Position numbers and translations under genes: made by a program. A stretch of 64,000 nt of DNA, from the NCBI GenBank assembly GCA_009760855.2, contig WPIO01000115.1:1100501-1164500 (forward strand). Reading direction: 5' to 3'. The notes beneath the pieces are model-generated. The model was given only the letters and a program-made list of their open reading frames with translations. It searched no databases and was not told where the DNA came from. The stretch is from Cristatella mucedo (lineage: Eukaryota > Bryozoa > Phylactolaemata > Cristatellidae). Within the stretch, counting starts at the first letter, position 1. Each line of letters starts with the position of its first letter. Shown piece after piece: positions 31,138 through 42,385 of this stretch.

Positions 31138-32252
31138 TAATAATGAGCATTATAACACTGTGCCAAGACTAAATATAAAATTAAAACTAGATCAAGTTAA
31201 AGTTTATAAATATAATGTTATCAATATATATATAAGTTTATAAGGGAAAAAAAAGATAAGAGTTCAATTCCCCAGATTATTAGAGAAACAAAGTTAATAA
31301 TATATAAATACAAAATACTAGTTAGGCTAGCTTGAGTATGAATGCATTTTTTCTATACTTTTTCGTGTAGTAACCAACATCATACCAACAATAATTCTTC
31401 CATGGTTTTTCTTCTTATTTAGACTTGCAAAAATAAATACTTGATGTTTTAGGAAATCAGTAGCAAATTTATCGTTTAATCCCAATCCTAATTTTGCTTT
31501 ATCAGCCAAGATATATGTAACAGTCTGAGCATCCTCTCTAGCATACCCTGGTCACCCTGGATCAAGGGCCGTACTAGCTGCTGATTCGGCAAATACTAAG
31601 TCAGATATGTTTCTTATTCATGTTCTTTGTGGCTGAAGCATACTTCCAGACTCTGTGTCATCATTGTCGTAGATCAATGCCTGTCAATCTAAATCTTTCA
31701 AACCAGCACAGCTTTTGGATATTCTTTCTTTAAATCTAGCGCTTGGACATGTACACGAGTATCAACTAGTGTTATTGAATTTATCACCAGAAATTTCCTG
31801 TGATTTTACTCCTAATGGGAGCTTCATATGTAACCCTGCCACTAGAGAGTCTATTTATGAAATCAAAATTGTTTGAGCCAGTTTTCCTATTAGCTTTTAG
31901 CTATTTAGCCCTAAAGTTTATTTTAATTCCAACACCAGCCAATTTCAATTTCTGAATTCTTGCAATTGTGTTTAGTTGCCATAATGCTACTCGAGCCATG
32001 AAGATCTTCGTGTCTGAATCTGGTAGAAGTAAGCTCGTTTGATTTTGCGATTAAATTCCTTTGGTAGTCTGATAGAGTATCTTTAGTCATATGGTATTCC
32101 ATATTTTACAATAATAGGTTTTTATTTAAACTTACAAAACTATGACATATCAAAATATGACAGATGCTTGTAGCGAACGCATAATGGAATTAACTCAGTA
32201 TAATCCTGATATTTGTGATTTTATAAGAGATACGGTATAAGAAAAATATATA
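31138..32252 (-). pseudogene. AT-rich island 4 with an unrecognised decayed gene
   Basis: On the minus strand, frame 31,327-31,509 (60 codons) begins ADKAKLGLGLNDKFATDFLK and ends near IIVGMMLVTTRKSIEKM. Reading upstream, the same protein can be traced to about 32,110 across stops and shifts (TALDPG, AQTVTYI, RNISDLVFAESAAS, SSGRVTYEAPIRSKITGNF, and a start region MEYHMTKDTLSDYQRNLIAK). The protein would have been roughly 250 residues long. I do not know the family. Its composition and location suggest that it belonged to the same virus-like element as the ATPase and protease. A role as a structural or DNA-binding protein is only a guess. Confidence 0.42.
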
Positions 32253-32366
32253 GCGACAGAAGAGCCTTTATGGCTGTCACCACAGCTGGCAGCGACAATA
32301 AAGAATCACCTACTGCAGTGTACGAAAAGCAATCGCCTTTCGTAGTGTGCCATCACGGTTCACAGA
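32253..32366 (-). mobile_element. tRNA-derived SINE (main family), copy 4, internally deleted
   Basis: Head GAACCGTGATGGCACACTAC at the right end and the TATCGC/CCATAAAGGCTCTTCTGTCG block at the left. The hairpin and B-box region are shortened, so about 50 bp of the tRNA part is missing. Confidence 0.8.
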
Positions 32367-33921
32367 TCGTGTGGGTCCTCATCTGGAGGGTTTATTATGA
32401 GGTCAGAAATCTCATTATGCGTCGGCTCGCCAATGGCGGCCGACATCAGGTGGAACTTGGTTATTGGTCCAGAATTCTCACGAAGGTAAAATTCAAGTGG
32501 ACGAGGGCTAGCCAAAGCGAATGGTCATTTCAAAGAAACTCTGGCAACCTCACAAGACAATAGAAATCCGGAATGCTAGTTTCAAGTTTAAGCCAAAGCG
32601 ATTGCTAGGTGCAGGAATAAATACAGTGTTCGAATCAGAGTAATGTTCACCACTTTGCAGAAGCTCGCGGGCAGACAATGGCAGTCAGGGGATAGCTTAA
32701 CCCTCATAAGCTGGTTGTTTCGCTGTTAAAGATGGCTGTACCGTATTCCATACTAGCCAAACAAGCGAGTGAGTCTACACACTGATGTATTAGCCGTCAT
32801 GTGTCCTGCTCCGGAAGACGTGGCGATAAGTGACACGAGAGTGGATAGCATTCGTACAGGCGACGCACAGGCTGAAAGTGAATTGGGTGGTAAGGAACAC
32901 ATTGTGTACCGGCACCAATCGCGCCCGGCTCTGGTACGTAGCATCGGCTTAGGGCGGAACCATGTGATGGCGAACGCAATCTAGTCGATCGGGCAGCTTG
33001 AGCAGAGCCACATTGTGTCAAGTGGTAGGGAGAACGCTGCAAGCAGTCGCGGACTACAATGTCAGGCGAGGTAAAGCCTGGTACTTGGCCCGGCGGTCGG
33101 CAGCCGTAGGCGGCGGCTTAGTAGCCGTGCAGTACCTACGTGGTTGCATGTACATCCGACCAGCACATAGAGGCGGTAGTTGGAGTCGAACAGCGACTGG
33201 TCAGTGGCGGCTGTGAGATATAGCAGACAGCACACATTGAAGCGTTGCCGACCAGGTCGGAGTGGCAGCGGTAGTGACATGCATACCGTACTAGTCAGTA
33301 GTTGTTAGTTTGTCGCCGAATTTCATTGTTGAGTACAGTTGCCTGGTAGTATCAATCGTCAGGTTCAGTAATTTGCAAGGTTTATCCTCAGCTTGGCGCT
33401 CGAAAGGCTGACAATAGTGTATTCGGTGCACCATGCACCGTTTGCAAATGAAGCCACCGACCTCTCCAAATGACGTAGTTGTATTTCCGATGCTCTTCAC
33501 TTCGCGTTTAGTGCACGGGTGGGAGCTGGAGACGGACGACACGTCTATTCACGGCTGCGAGTGCTGAACAAGACCGTTGGCAAAAAAATATCGCACGATC
33601 TCCTGGCTATTCGTTCAAGCCACCACCCAATCAGTATGACGGACACGGCTTCAGAGGCGTTATGCACTCCAGCCCTGTCAAACTAGGTGGGGTGACGTGG
33701 TGGCACTGCCAAGCTTACACCATAATTTACCAAGCAGTCAGCAACAAATGCCTTGAGCCAAGCCTCGAGGCTGCCTAAGGTTGTCGTCAGACAAATGCTT
33801 ATGGGTGGAATAATGGCTGGCGTAGGCCCAGGACTAGCTGGGTGCATGTAATCGAAGTAGCTAGTGCCTAGCCACATAATTTAGCACAATGTCAGTCGTA
33901 AAGGTTTGTGCTGAGTCTGGG
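32367..33921. other. Anonymous, relatively GC-rich sequence
   Basis: No LINE, SINE or known protein recognised. Short open frames occur on both strands (for example 32,769-32,984 and 33,062-33,280), but they overlap each other and carry no motif. Frames of this size occur by chance in GC-rich DNA. Confidence 0.35.
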
Positions 33922-34327
33922 ATCCTTATTTTAGATAAGTAACAGATGTGATGGCTTGCTGAAAAGCAGTCTTCTGAATGAAGCTTTAGAAACTCAGGCA
34001 GCTGTCGACAACGACACCTAAATTTCGAGCACTTGGTGACGGTAGCACCACTGCATGACCTATTAGAAGAGCAAAGCCTTTTAACTCACCCACATACTTA
34101 GGGTGCCCAATGAGCCGTAGCTTGGTTTTATCGTCTTTAGTGCCAAGAAATTTTCCGACATCCGGGATCTAACGTCGGCAAGGCATGCCTTCAGTTTGTC
34201 ATTTGCTACAGCAGATTCCGACGGTTTAAACGACAAATACAGAAGAACATCGTCAGCATTAGGTGATATCCTGTTCCATGGGCCTTATTAACTTCTCCAA
34301 GAGAGTGGGCATAAATGAAGAACAGTA
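33922..34327 (-). mobile_element. LINE family B, internal RT fragment
   Basis: Minus-strand sequence from the GEVNKAHG...YH segment through LKPSESAVAND, KTKLRLIGHPKYVG to the FIQKTAFQQAITS region. The catalytic block is damaged (a base is lost near 34,260). Both ends are missing. Confidence 0.78.
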
Positions 34328-34439
34328 CATTTAGACGAAGAAGCTAGTGAAGCGATAAGCTAGACCATCACTGTCGCCATTCGGTGACGAGCTACCCTAA
34401 GAGCAGTTGAGAAGAGTCTTATTGTTTAATGAGCATGGT

Positions 34440-34560
34440 ACCACTAGCCATGCGAACATGTTTCCTTTGTAGCAATTGAAATGCACCTAGATATAAATTG
34501 AGGTCTCTTAGGGTGATCAATCTACCTTATTCTTATTTATTAATATTAATATTATTATCA
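34440..34560 (+). mobile_element. LINE family A 3' end, old
   Basis: GTTTCCTTTGTAGCAATTGA, AAATGCACCTAGATATAAATT, GAGGTCTCTTAGGGTG and an ATT-rich tail. Recognisable but diverged. Confidence 0.65.
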
Positions 34561-36104
34561 ATAGTAATAGTAACAAGGGCGTCCTACCGTGGCTAACTGA
34601 GCACGAGAGAGTAAAAGCATACTCTTCACTGCCTCGGAGGTGGAAGCGTTTAGCGACGTGACAATAATGCACACTGCCGACATCAAAAGTGGGCACGGCT
34701 CACGAGAGGGGCAGGCCCACGTTTTTCATTGTTCTTTTCGCCGAGTGACGTGTAGGAGGATAACGCAAGCTTCCGGTTTGAGAACCTCTTGCGGAGCACC
34801 GGCTCCTGCCGAACCGGTAAGGCAGAGTGCCAACACTCTGGCAAGGAGCCTGGCACAGCGGCTGCCCAGCTCAAGTGCATGAGTAAAACCGAGGCTCGAA
34901 CCACAAACCTGGCACCCCAGCATCCCCAGGGGCCACCGGGAAAAGCAGCTGCTCTCTGCTAGCAGCTCCACATGGCTATACGCAACTTTTCATTTAGGTC
35001 CACGAGGTTCGTCCACCGAACCCTTTATAACTTGTTCCCTGTGCGGGCAGTATATCGCTTCCCCAGTCCGGCTGTGTCGCTCATTTGCCGAATCTCCTTA
35101 GCATGGGGGAAATCAGTCCGTCTTATGCCTATACATGTCTTATGTCAATGCTAATACGGTGTTCATGCTAATATAGCAACAGTGTCAGAGACAAATGCAA
35201 AAAGAGATAATATGCAGATGTGCCTATAGCCAGACCAGGGTGCCGGCCAAGATCGGCTTCAGATGTGTGTGTCGAGTAACCAACCTAACTCAGAAGGATT
35301 CGACAGTAATCTGACAATGCATACACTGGGCGTGCAGTTAGGGTTATAAGACTTCCAGATATCCCGCATACGTGGGCCTAGCCTAACCTTAGATGTATCA
35401 AATACTCACTCGAATACGTGAATAGTGATTGCTCAATGAAAAGTATGTTTTCATTCAAACTGGTAAAAAGATTCCACTTGTCAAATCAGCAAAGCCAAGA
35501 CGGGTCAAATACCAGCATATTCTGGATTTAAATCCTGACAAAGTCTTTTCCTTGAAATCAACCTATACAGTATTGTTAGTAGGCTAATAATATAATGCTG
35601 GCGTAAATCTGTCATATTTTGTCGCAGGCATGCTTTCATGTGCAGTCCTAAAATAAAACCTTTAGAAGGCGTGGCTAAATCAGAATCTCGGTGTTGACAA
35701 ATACGACAAAAGGGAAGAAGAGAACAGCGAGCAAGGACCATCAATCACCTTTTTTGTGAAGATGCTCTGAGGAGCCTTGCAAGGTACAAGGAAGCTAGTT
35801 TGGAAGACTATTTGACTTGGCCAGATAGGTGCTGCAAGATTTTTCACGTTGTTAGGTTTGTCTTTACGTGACACAAAAAGTACCCTGTTTGGTTAAAAAA
35901 TATTCACTAGCTGTGAAAAGAGAAGCTGAAAAAAATATATAAAGAATTCCAGTGTTGATCAAAATGTTCCCTGTCTGCATTATGAACTTTCGAACTTACA
36001 TGGACTTGCATCACAGTCAGTCGATACAACGGGAATGTTTTGTTCAATGCCTTCTCAGGATCATTCGTGGGCTGCCGGAGAAGAATTGTAATAATTAGAC
36101 AATT
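34561..36104. other. Anonymous sequence
   Basis: Nothing recognised. A GC-rich patch (about 34,640-34,980) has short frames on both strands. The rest is AT-rich with small frames only. Confidence 0.35.
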
Positions 36105-36172
36105 GATAAATAATCCCACAGAATTCGATCTCTTTCTATGTGCTTTACATTTGCCGCAAAGGAAAAGAATTC
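36105..36172 (-). mobile_element. LINE family A 3' end, short and old
   Basis: Minus-strand match to the last 65 bp or so of A: TTGATAAATAATCCCACAGA, TCGATCTCTTTCTATGTGC and TTTACATTTGCCGCAAAGG. Confidence 0.6.
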
Positions 36173-36344
36173 AACGTGAGTAGCCATTAATCGCAGTACT
36201 GGCCGCATCACTGGCCAGGGATTATGATTAGGTGGCTGGTTATGATGCAGCTGCTCTTGTTAAAGTACGCTCGCCTGAGATTTCTTTAATGAAAGTACCG
36301 GCATGACACCCCATCTGTCACGCTGGAGAAAAATAAAAAAAATA

Positions 36345-36512
36345 TTTGCTCATTTAAAAGCCTCTTCTGTATTGCAGCCGGAGAGCTTTTACGGCTATGA
36401 CCGCCTCCAGAAATAGCAATAAAGATTCACTCACCCTAGAATTCAAACCCACGAGCTCGGAGCTGGGGTCGTGAAAAGCAACCACCTTACCTAGTGTGCC
36501 ATCACGGCTCAA
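36345..36512 (-). mobile_element. tRNA-derived SINE (main family), copy 5
   Basis: Head GAGCCGTGATGGCACACTAG at the right. The tRNA region carries GGTCGTGGGTTTGAATTC where others have GTGGGTTCGATTCC. The CCGTAAAAGCTCTCCGGCTG block and a T-rich tail are on the left. Confidence 0.82.
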
Positions 36513-36557
36513 CCAACATCAGATTCACGGAGCATCTCGAAAGCAGCCATTACAAGT

Positions 36558-36585
36558 TATTATTATTATTATTATTATTATTATT
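36558..36585. repeat. (ATT)n microsatellite
   Basis: Nine TAT units. No LINE hairpin is next to it on either side, so it is not clearly a LINE tail. Confidence 0.85.
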
Positions 36586-36794
36586 TTGACTGGCCCTATC
36601 ATCTATGATCAAGCGTGCAGTGACCGTTACATTTATTATGGTAGCAGTATAACAATAGGAGTGCTCTTGACCTCGCAGTGAAGACTAGCTGAATGTATCT
36701 TGGTAACAATTAGCCGATATCCATTAGCTACCGAGTCCATCAGCTTTTGCTAGAGCTTTTTCCGAGAGGTTCAATCCATACTTAGTTAAATAGC

Positions 36795-36985
36795 CGCGAT
36801 GGCACACTAGGTAAGGCGGTTGCTTTCACGACCTCGGTCCAGAAGTCGTTGGTTGGATAAATGTGGTGGGCGATTCTTTATCGCTAATGCAAGTGGTGGT
36901 AATTGATAGCCGTAAAGGCTCTTCTGTCGCTATACGAAAAGAGGCTGTTTAATCAACTAGGATATATTTGTTAATTTTTTTAATT
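36795..36985 (+). mobile_element. tRNA-derived SINE (main family), copy 6
   Basis: The only plus-strand copy: CGCGATGGCACACTAGGTAA, GGCGGTTGCTTTCACGACCT, a mutated B-box region (GTTGGTTGGATAAATG), GATTCTTTATCGCTAATGC, AGCCGTAAAGGCTCTTCTGT, AAGAGGCTGTTTAATC and a T-rich end. Confidence 0.85.
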
Positions 36986-37805
36986 AGCTAAATAGACTGT
37001 TGGGTTGAATTAAAACAATACTTCACCGTGTAAGTTCGAATTCTGCTATTGCAGGTGGTCCTTTATTGCAATTTGAAGACAGAGATGATAGCTGCCGGAA
37101 CTAATATTCCCATGTACATATGCAGTAATTAAATCAGCCGACGTTCGTCTTGACTTATATTTGTTCCATTAGGTTGTTTCTATCAGGCTAGTAGAAAGAG
37201 GCTAGGATGCAGTCGCTCTTCATTCATTTTAGTGTCCGCAAAACCACAACCACTGTCCTACAGACTTCAAAATTTTTAGTCCAAATTCTGATCTGTTTAT
37301 AGCATGCACAAGTTCGCTGGCTTATGAGGCAGTATCGATCTGCAGCCCGGACGTTAATAGAGAAAAAAATTTGTTACGACGATGTATGTTGTTTTGGCTT
37401 TTATTGTTTTAGCGAGTAAAGACAAGCCCATCTGAAAACACTCGTTCAAGAGAATTCAAAGTACTAGTAATTGTGAAAACCAAATGAGAAGAGCTTCCGG
37501 TCTTGTAGCAATGGCAAACCACCCGATAATTTTATTTCATTAATAGGCAGGTGAGATTTCGACTAGCAGTTTGGATATCACGCATAAAAAGGATTCAATA
37601 AATCTCTTTCTGAACCCTTACAAGGACCCACAACTACTAGTTACAACTAAGCGAGATTTGCTTAGGAGTGGTACCTATACTTCACCTAAAGTCAAAGAGG
37701 CTTGACTTCCTTCACAAAGTTTTTGACATTGTGCATGATACAGCATAGTGTGCATGCAAGGAAACTTGGGGACGAACACGTGGTTTCTTCTAATAACATT
37801 AACAT
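36986..37805. other. Anonymous sequence
   Basis: No recognised element and no convincing frame. Confidence 0.35.
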
Positions 37806-38737
37806 GAAATCTGTGTGTCATGTTCCAAAATGATCTCTCATTAGATGACCACATTAGCTTCACAGTCAAATCTGCCTACTTTCAGCTACGTAACATTGCT
37901 AAAGTGTGGGCTGGTTTAGATAAGGAAACAACTTCTAAATCGGTCTATGCATTTCTGACATCCCGTCTTAACTTCCGTAACTCTCTGCTTACTGGCTTAC
38001 CGGCATGTGCAATCACGCGATTGCAGCTGGTGCAAGACTCCATAGCGAGGCTTGTCTATCGTAAGCATAGCAGTTGCCACATTAGGCCACTTCTCGCCGA
38101 CCTGCACTGGCTACCAGTCAAGCAACGGATCGACTCCAAGTTTTGTCGCTAACTTCTAGGTCATCTCGCTCTTCGGCTCCAGCCTATCTCTCAGATCTAC
38201 TCCCACACCAGGCCAAGCATTGCACCACCTGCTCACTGAAATCCAGCAGTTTACTAAAAAAAAAATCCCAGCTCATTAAACAGCCTCTTTTTTATAGCGA
38301 CTGATGAGCCTTTACGGCTATCACCACCGCTTGCAGTGGCGGTAAAAGATCACCCACCTCAGGAATCGAACCCACGACCTCGGGACCGAGGTCGTGAAAG
38401 CAACCGCCTTACCTAGTGTGCCATCCACGGCTCTACCGCTACCTCATACAAACCTCAAATCCTTCCAAGACCTCACGTTTAGCTCGTATGCTCCCAGAGC
38501 CTGGAACTCACTCCCGACTGGCGTTAGAAAAACCCCTTACTTGACCGCATTTAAAAAGAACTTAAACACACACTTATTTAACTTATTCACCCCTAACCAG
38601 GTTATTTATATCGTTTATTAAGCATGTCATTGCACACCATTCAATCAAGCTCCCATTCGCAGCAAATGTAAAGCGTGAAGAAAGAGATTGAGTTCTCTAC
38701 CATCACTTTATCAATTGCAATTTTATTATTATTTTTA
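37806..38737 (+). mobile_element. LINE family A fragment with a SINE inside
   Basis: It begins at the VMFQNDLSLDDHISFTVKSA segment (frame 37,820-38,152) and reads through LLTGLPACAITRLQLVQD and LHWLPVKQRIDSKF. It is interrupted by a SINE at 38,259-38,436 and resumes with the LPHTNLKSF...APRAWNSLPTGV part (frame 38,394-38,621). The hairpin and tail follow at 38,660-38,737. Confidence 0.87.
38259..38436 (-). mobile_element. tRNA-derived SINE (main family), copy 7
   Basis: Well preserved: head GAGCCGTGGATGGCACACTA (one inserted G), the perfect hairpin pair ACGACCTCGG / CCGAGGTCGT, B-box GGGTTCGATTCC, CCGTAAAGGCTCATCAGTCG, GAGGCTGTTTAATGAGCTGG and an oligo-T tail. LINE A continues on both sides (CAGTTTACTA before, CTACCGCTACCTC after). 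Confidence 0.9.
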
Positions 38738-39315
38738 ATGCACATGATAGAGCGTCCGAAGAGAACTCTATTTATTTCTAGGCACTTAACGTTTGCTGCA
38801 ACTGGAAACACAATTGCTTGGTGAGTAATATCATGCTTGATAAAAGACATGAATAACACAGTTAGGGATGACATGCACAAGGTCAGCATGCAAGTGGGGT
38901 TAGTGGCAGCATGCACACTGTCAGCTTGCATAAGCACACGAAAGACAAATCTCTGGGACCCACTTAATGCTGTTCTAAGTAGGTTTTTTTAATAAGTTTT
39001 TTCCTAATGTGGCTAGTTTAGGAAATGTTGTGACATTAGTTAGCAGTGAGTTCCTAGCCTTAAGCGCATTTGAACAAACCGCATGGTCTCCAAAGAATGT
39101 GAGGTTTGATGGAGGTATTGGTACAATGTAGGAATCCGCAAAGTGGATGGTAGGATGTATGGCCTGGTGGGGCAGTAGATCTGAGAGATAGACTGGAGCC
39201 AATGAAAAAATCGACCTAAAATTGAGCGATGAAGCATTGAAGTCGATACACCGCTTGACTGGTAGCCAGTGCAGGTCAGCGAGAAGTGGTGTGATGTGGC
39301 AAATGCAAGCTCTTA
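38738..39315 (-). mobile_element. LINE family A fragment, tail-to-tail with the previous copy
   Basis: Minus strand: AT-rich tail, TGATAGAGCGTCCGAAGAGA hairpin region, 3' UTR, and C-terminal coding sequence (frame 38,975-39,202: YLSDLLPHQAIHPTIHFADS). 5'-truncated at about 39,315 in the RRSCHITP segment. Confidence 0.82.
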
Positions 39316-39489
39316 CTCACAGGAACACAAACCTGCTACTTCTTGACCACAGCTTGCACACTTTTGATCTTATTGCAAGACGTATTACCATTCTGATGGA
39401 ACTAATACAGCTCTGGTGCTGTTTTCAAGGTTGATAAGTATAACATAGTTACATGTACATAGTTACGGCCGCTGCTACTGCATTCGTTA

Positions 39490-40700
39490 AGCTTGCTTAT
39501 AGAGGAGTTTTCGGAGTTCCTCGCTAAAATACTTGCGTGTGAAATGTCGTTACCGATTGCTGGAGACTTTAAATTACACATTGGCAACCCTATCAGCAGC
39601 ATGGTCTACTCATTTCTTTACTGTCTGGGGAATTTAGGTTTGATCCAACACGTTAGTAATACTACACACGTCGGTGGTCATATCCTAGATCTCGTGATCG
39701 CGTGGTCAGCAGCACCGGGATCGGCGGCTTGGCTTGAGCATGGCAGTGCTTGTCAGGAAATAGCATATGACTCATGGAACTTGGCTAAATCATCGACTCT
39801 GTGGTCTTCACTGGTAGACTAACCTGGCCCGGCCATAAGCAAGATTGTTAATGCTTCTTGGAAAACGAGGTCGTTCCCAGTCCTTCAATCCATCAGTCGA
39901 TCAGAAATCGCTAGACCAATACTTGAAAAGCTTGAATTAGATACACCGGTCCTTGCAACATATTGCCCAGTTTCCTTCTTTGGTTTTTTTCAGAGATTCT
40001 TAAAAACTTGCCAATAACCTGCTAGTAGCACATTTAAAAGAATAAAATGTCAGGAACATTTCAGTCAGAGTTCAAGATGCGGCCCCAAAATTAAACTGCT
40101 CTCCTCCGTGTTAACAGTGCCATCCTATGCCTCTAAGCTGACAGGAATTTCACTGCCATAGTTTTTTTAATTCTATTAGCTGTCTTCGACACATTCAATG
40201 AAAATGTCCTAGTTGAACGATTGAGAGCAACAATCAAGCTGGCAGACTAGGCAGTGGTGTCATTTAAATCGTATTTGTCCGATCGTGTTCAATCCGTGCC
40301 GTATGGGGATCAGGTCTCACCCATGAAACGGGTCATCTGTCCCTAACGGGTCATCTATCATGAGTAACTCAAGAGTCAGTCCTCGGATTCTTGCTGTTTT
40401 TCATTTGTAATCACTCTTGGAAAAGTTTAAAAGGCCCGTGGAATATGGTACCACTTTAATGCTGACGGTACTTTTCTATATTTGTCGTTCAAACCGTCAA
40501 AATCTGCTGCAGCAAATGACAAACTAAAGGATTGCCATGCCGACATTAGATCCTGGTTGTCTGAAAAAGTTTTTGGAACAAAATGACGAAAAAACCGAGC
40601 TACCGTTTATAGGAAAACCTAATTCAGTCGGTAGATTAAAAGGTTTAGCTCTTTTAATGGGTGATGCTGTTGTGCTGCCATCACCATGTGGTGGTAGCAC
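39490..40700 (+). mobile_element. LINE family B, decayed copy with internal loss
   Basis: An EN fragment (39,493-39,706: IEEFSEFLAKILACEMSLPI, then HVGGHILDLVIA) is followed by about 90 bp of other sequence and then the RT region from the QLSPAIDKIFNAS-equivalent at about 39,798 to about 40,700. It is full of frameshifts. The catalytic region near 40,460 is GTTTTAATGCTGACGGTAC in place of the YADDT block, so it is destroyed. Confidence 0.8.
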
Positions 40701-41174
40701 AATTTATTCAAAAGATTGCTTCAAGGGTACTGCAAATGGCTTGAGGTTGAATTTCAAGCGAACGATAACAGAAACTCCACCTCCTGTTTCAATTGTTCTC
40801 GGTGTGTGACAGAATGAGAAATTAAGTCCGGACGATAGACTTATAACTAGCCAAAAGAGTTGCACAGTTTCCCATTAATGCATGTGGGGCAGGATGCTGA
40901 GCGGTTCAAGAAAATGCTAGGAAAACAAAAGGAGCTGTTACTCAGCTCCCATTTCCCGCTCAACGAGCGGCTTCTGAGCTAGCCATCCTGGCCACAGCCG
41001 AGGCTCAAGGGTGCTTTTCGTTTGTTGTTGCTTAGTTTAAGAATTTTAGCAACAACATTATTATCAAGGAAAGTATTTGTTCTACAACAATGAAGCGATT
41101 ACAGCTGCTGACGTTCATAACTAATATGCAGATAACTAGCCGCCGGCATAGCTAATGTAATCTACTTAATGATG
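40701..41174. other. Anonymous sequence
   Basis: No recognised element. Confidence 0.35.
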
Positions 41175-42385
41175 TACTTCTGAAAGATGGAGTACCTAAG
41201 GGCTCCGTGCTAGGTCCGGTTCTTTTCACGATTCGTACTCTCCCTCTTGCTGATTTAATTGCCAAGCACAATGTAGGCTTTCACTTCTATGCGGATGACA
41301 GTCAGTTGTACCTTTGTTTAATTCCTCCCAGCCTTCGAGCACCTCAAATTCTCAGCCCTCACTTGCTGCATGCATCGGTGTCATCGGCAAATGGATAGCG
41401 GCAAATTTTCTAAAACTGAACGATAATAAAACTCACTTGGTAGTTATGGGCAAACCCATTGTGATTCAGAAATTGGAAAGGCTGACGCTCAAAATTGGCT
41501 CTGCCAGCATATCTCCTGTCGAATCAGCTCGAAATCTAGGTGACATATTCCAAAGCGACCTCTCATTCGACGACCACATCAGCTCCATGGTCAAATCTGC
41601 CTATTTTCGGCTTCATAATCTGGTAAAATTCGGGCTTGTTTGGATAAAAACCACACGTCTAAGTTGATCCATGTATTCATGACATCTCGTCTCGACTTCT
41701 GCAACTCACTCCTTACTGGCCTCCGAGCATGTTCGATCAGGCGATTGCAGCTGGTGCAAAACTCAGCAGCTAGGCTTGTCTGTCGTGAGCGTCGCAGTTG
41801 CCACATTACTCCACTTCTCGCCGACCTGCACTGGCTACCAGTCAAGCAACGGATTGACTTAATGGTTTTGTTGCTCACTTTTAGGTCCCTTCATTCTATG
41901 GCTCCAGCCTATCTCTCAGATATACTACCAAATCAGTCCGAGCATCGTACAACCCGCTTTTCGGAATCCAGCAGTCTAGAAATACCTCGTACAAACCATA
42001 AATCCTTCTGAGACCGTGCATTTAGTTCGTATGCTCCCAAAGCCTGGAACTCCCTCCCGACCTGCTACAGAACATCCCCTGACCTGACCTCATTTAAAAG
42101 GAACTTAAAACACCTATTTAGGACAGCATTTAATGGGTCCCTGTGATTCGTCCTTGTTGTGTTTGTGTGTGCTGACACCTTGCATGCTGCCACTAATCAC
42201 ATTGGCATCCTGACTCGGTGCATGTCACCCCAAACCATATTATTCATTTATTTTGTTTTTCAAGAATGATTTTACCCACCATTCAATTGCATTTCACTTT
42301 GCAGCAAATGTAAAGTGCCTAGAAAGAGATTAAGTTCTCTTTGGGTGCTTTATCAAGTTCATAATATTATTATTATTATAATTTT
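41175..42385 (+). mobile_element. LINE family A fragment, RT to tail
   Basis: It starts at [17 protein letters not shown] (about 41,180) and has the catalytic block [13 protein letters not shown], intact for YADD. It then shifts frame into 41,314-41,667 (AANFLKLNDNKTHLVVMGKP) and again into 41,640-42,011 (LHWLPVKQRIDLMVLLLTFR). The 3' UTR and (ATT)n tail end at about 42,385. Two or three frameshifts and few stops suggest moderate age. Confidence 0.88.

Noticed and set aside
32769-33280. Short frames in the GC-rich stretch at 32.8-33.3 kb as genes
   Set aside because: Mutually overlapping frames of 60-80 codons with no motif or splice context.
34640-34980. B-box-like GGTTCGAGCC on the minus strand in a GC-rich patch
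   Set aside because: No convincing A box at the right distance and no second copy in the window, so a SINE or tRNA cannot be supported.
36480-36850. Possible tRNA genes around the A/B-box sequences
   Set aside because: The same head recurs eight times with a long non-tRNA body and decayed boxes. No cloverleaf with acceptor pairing is seen. These are SINEs.
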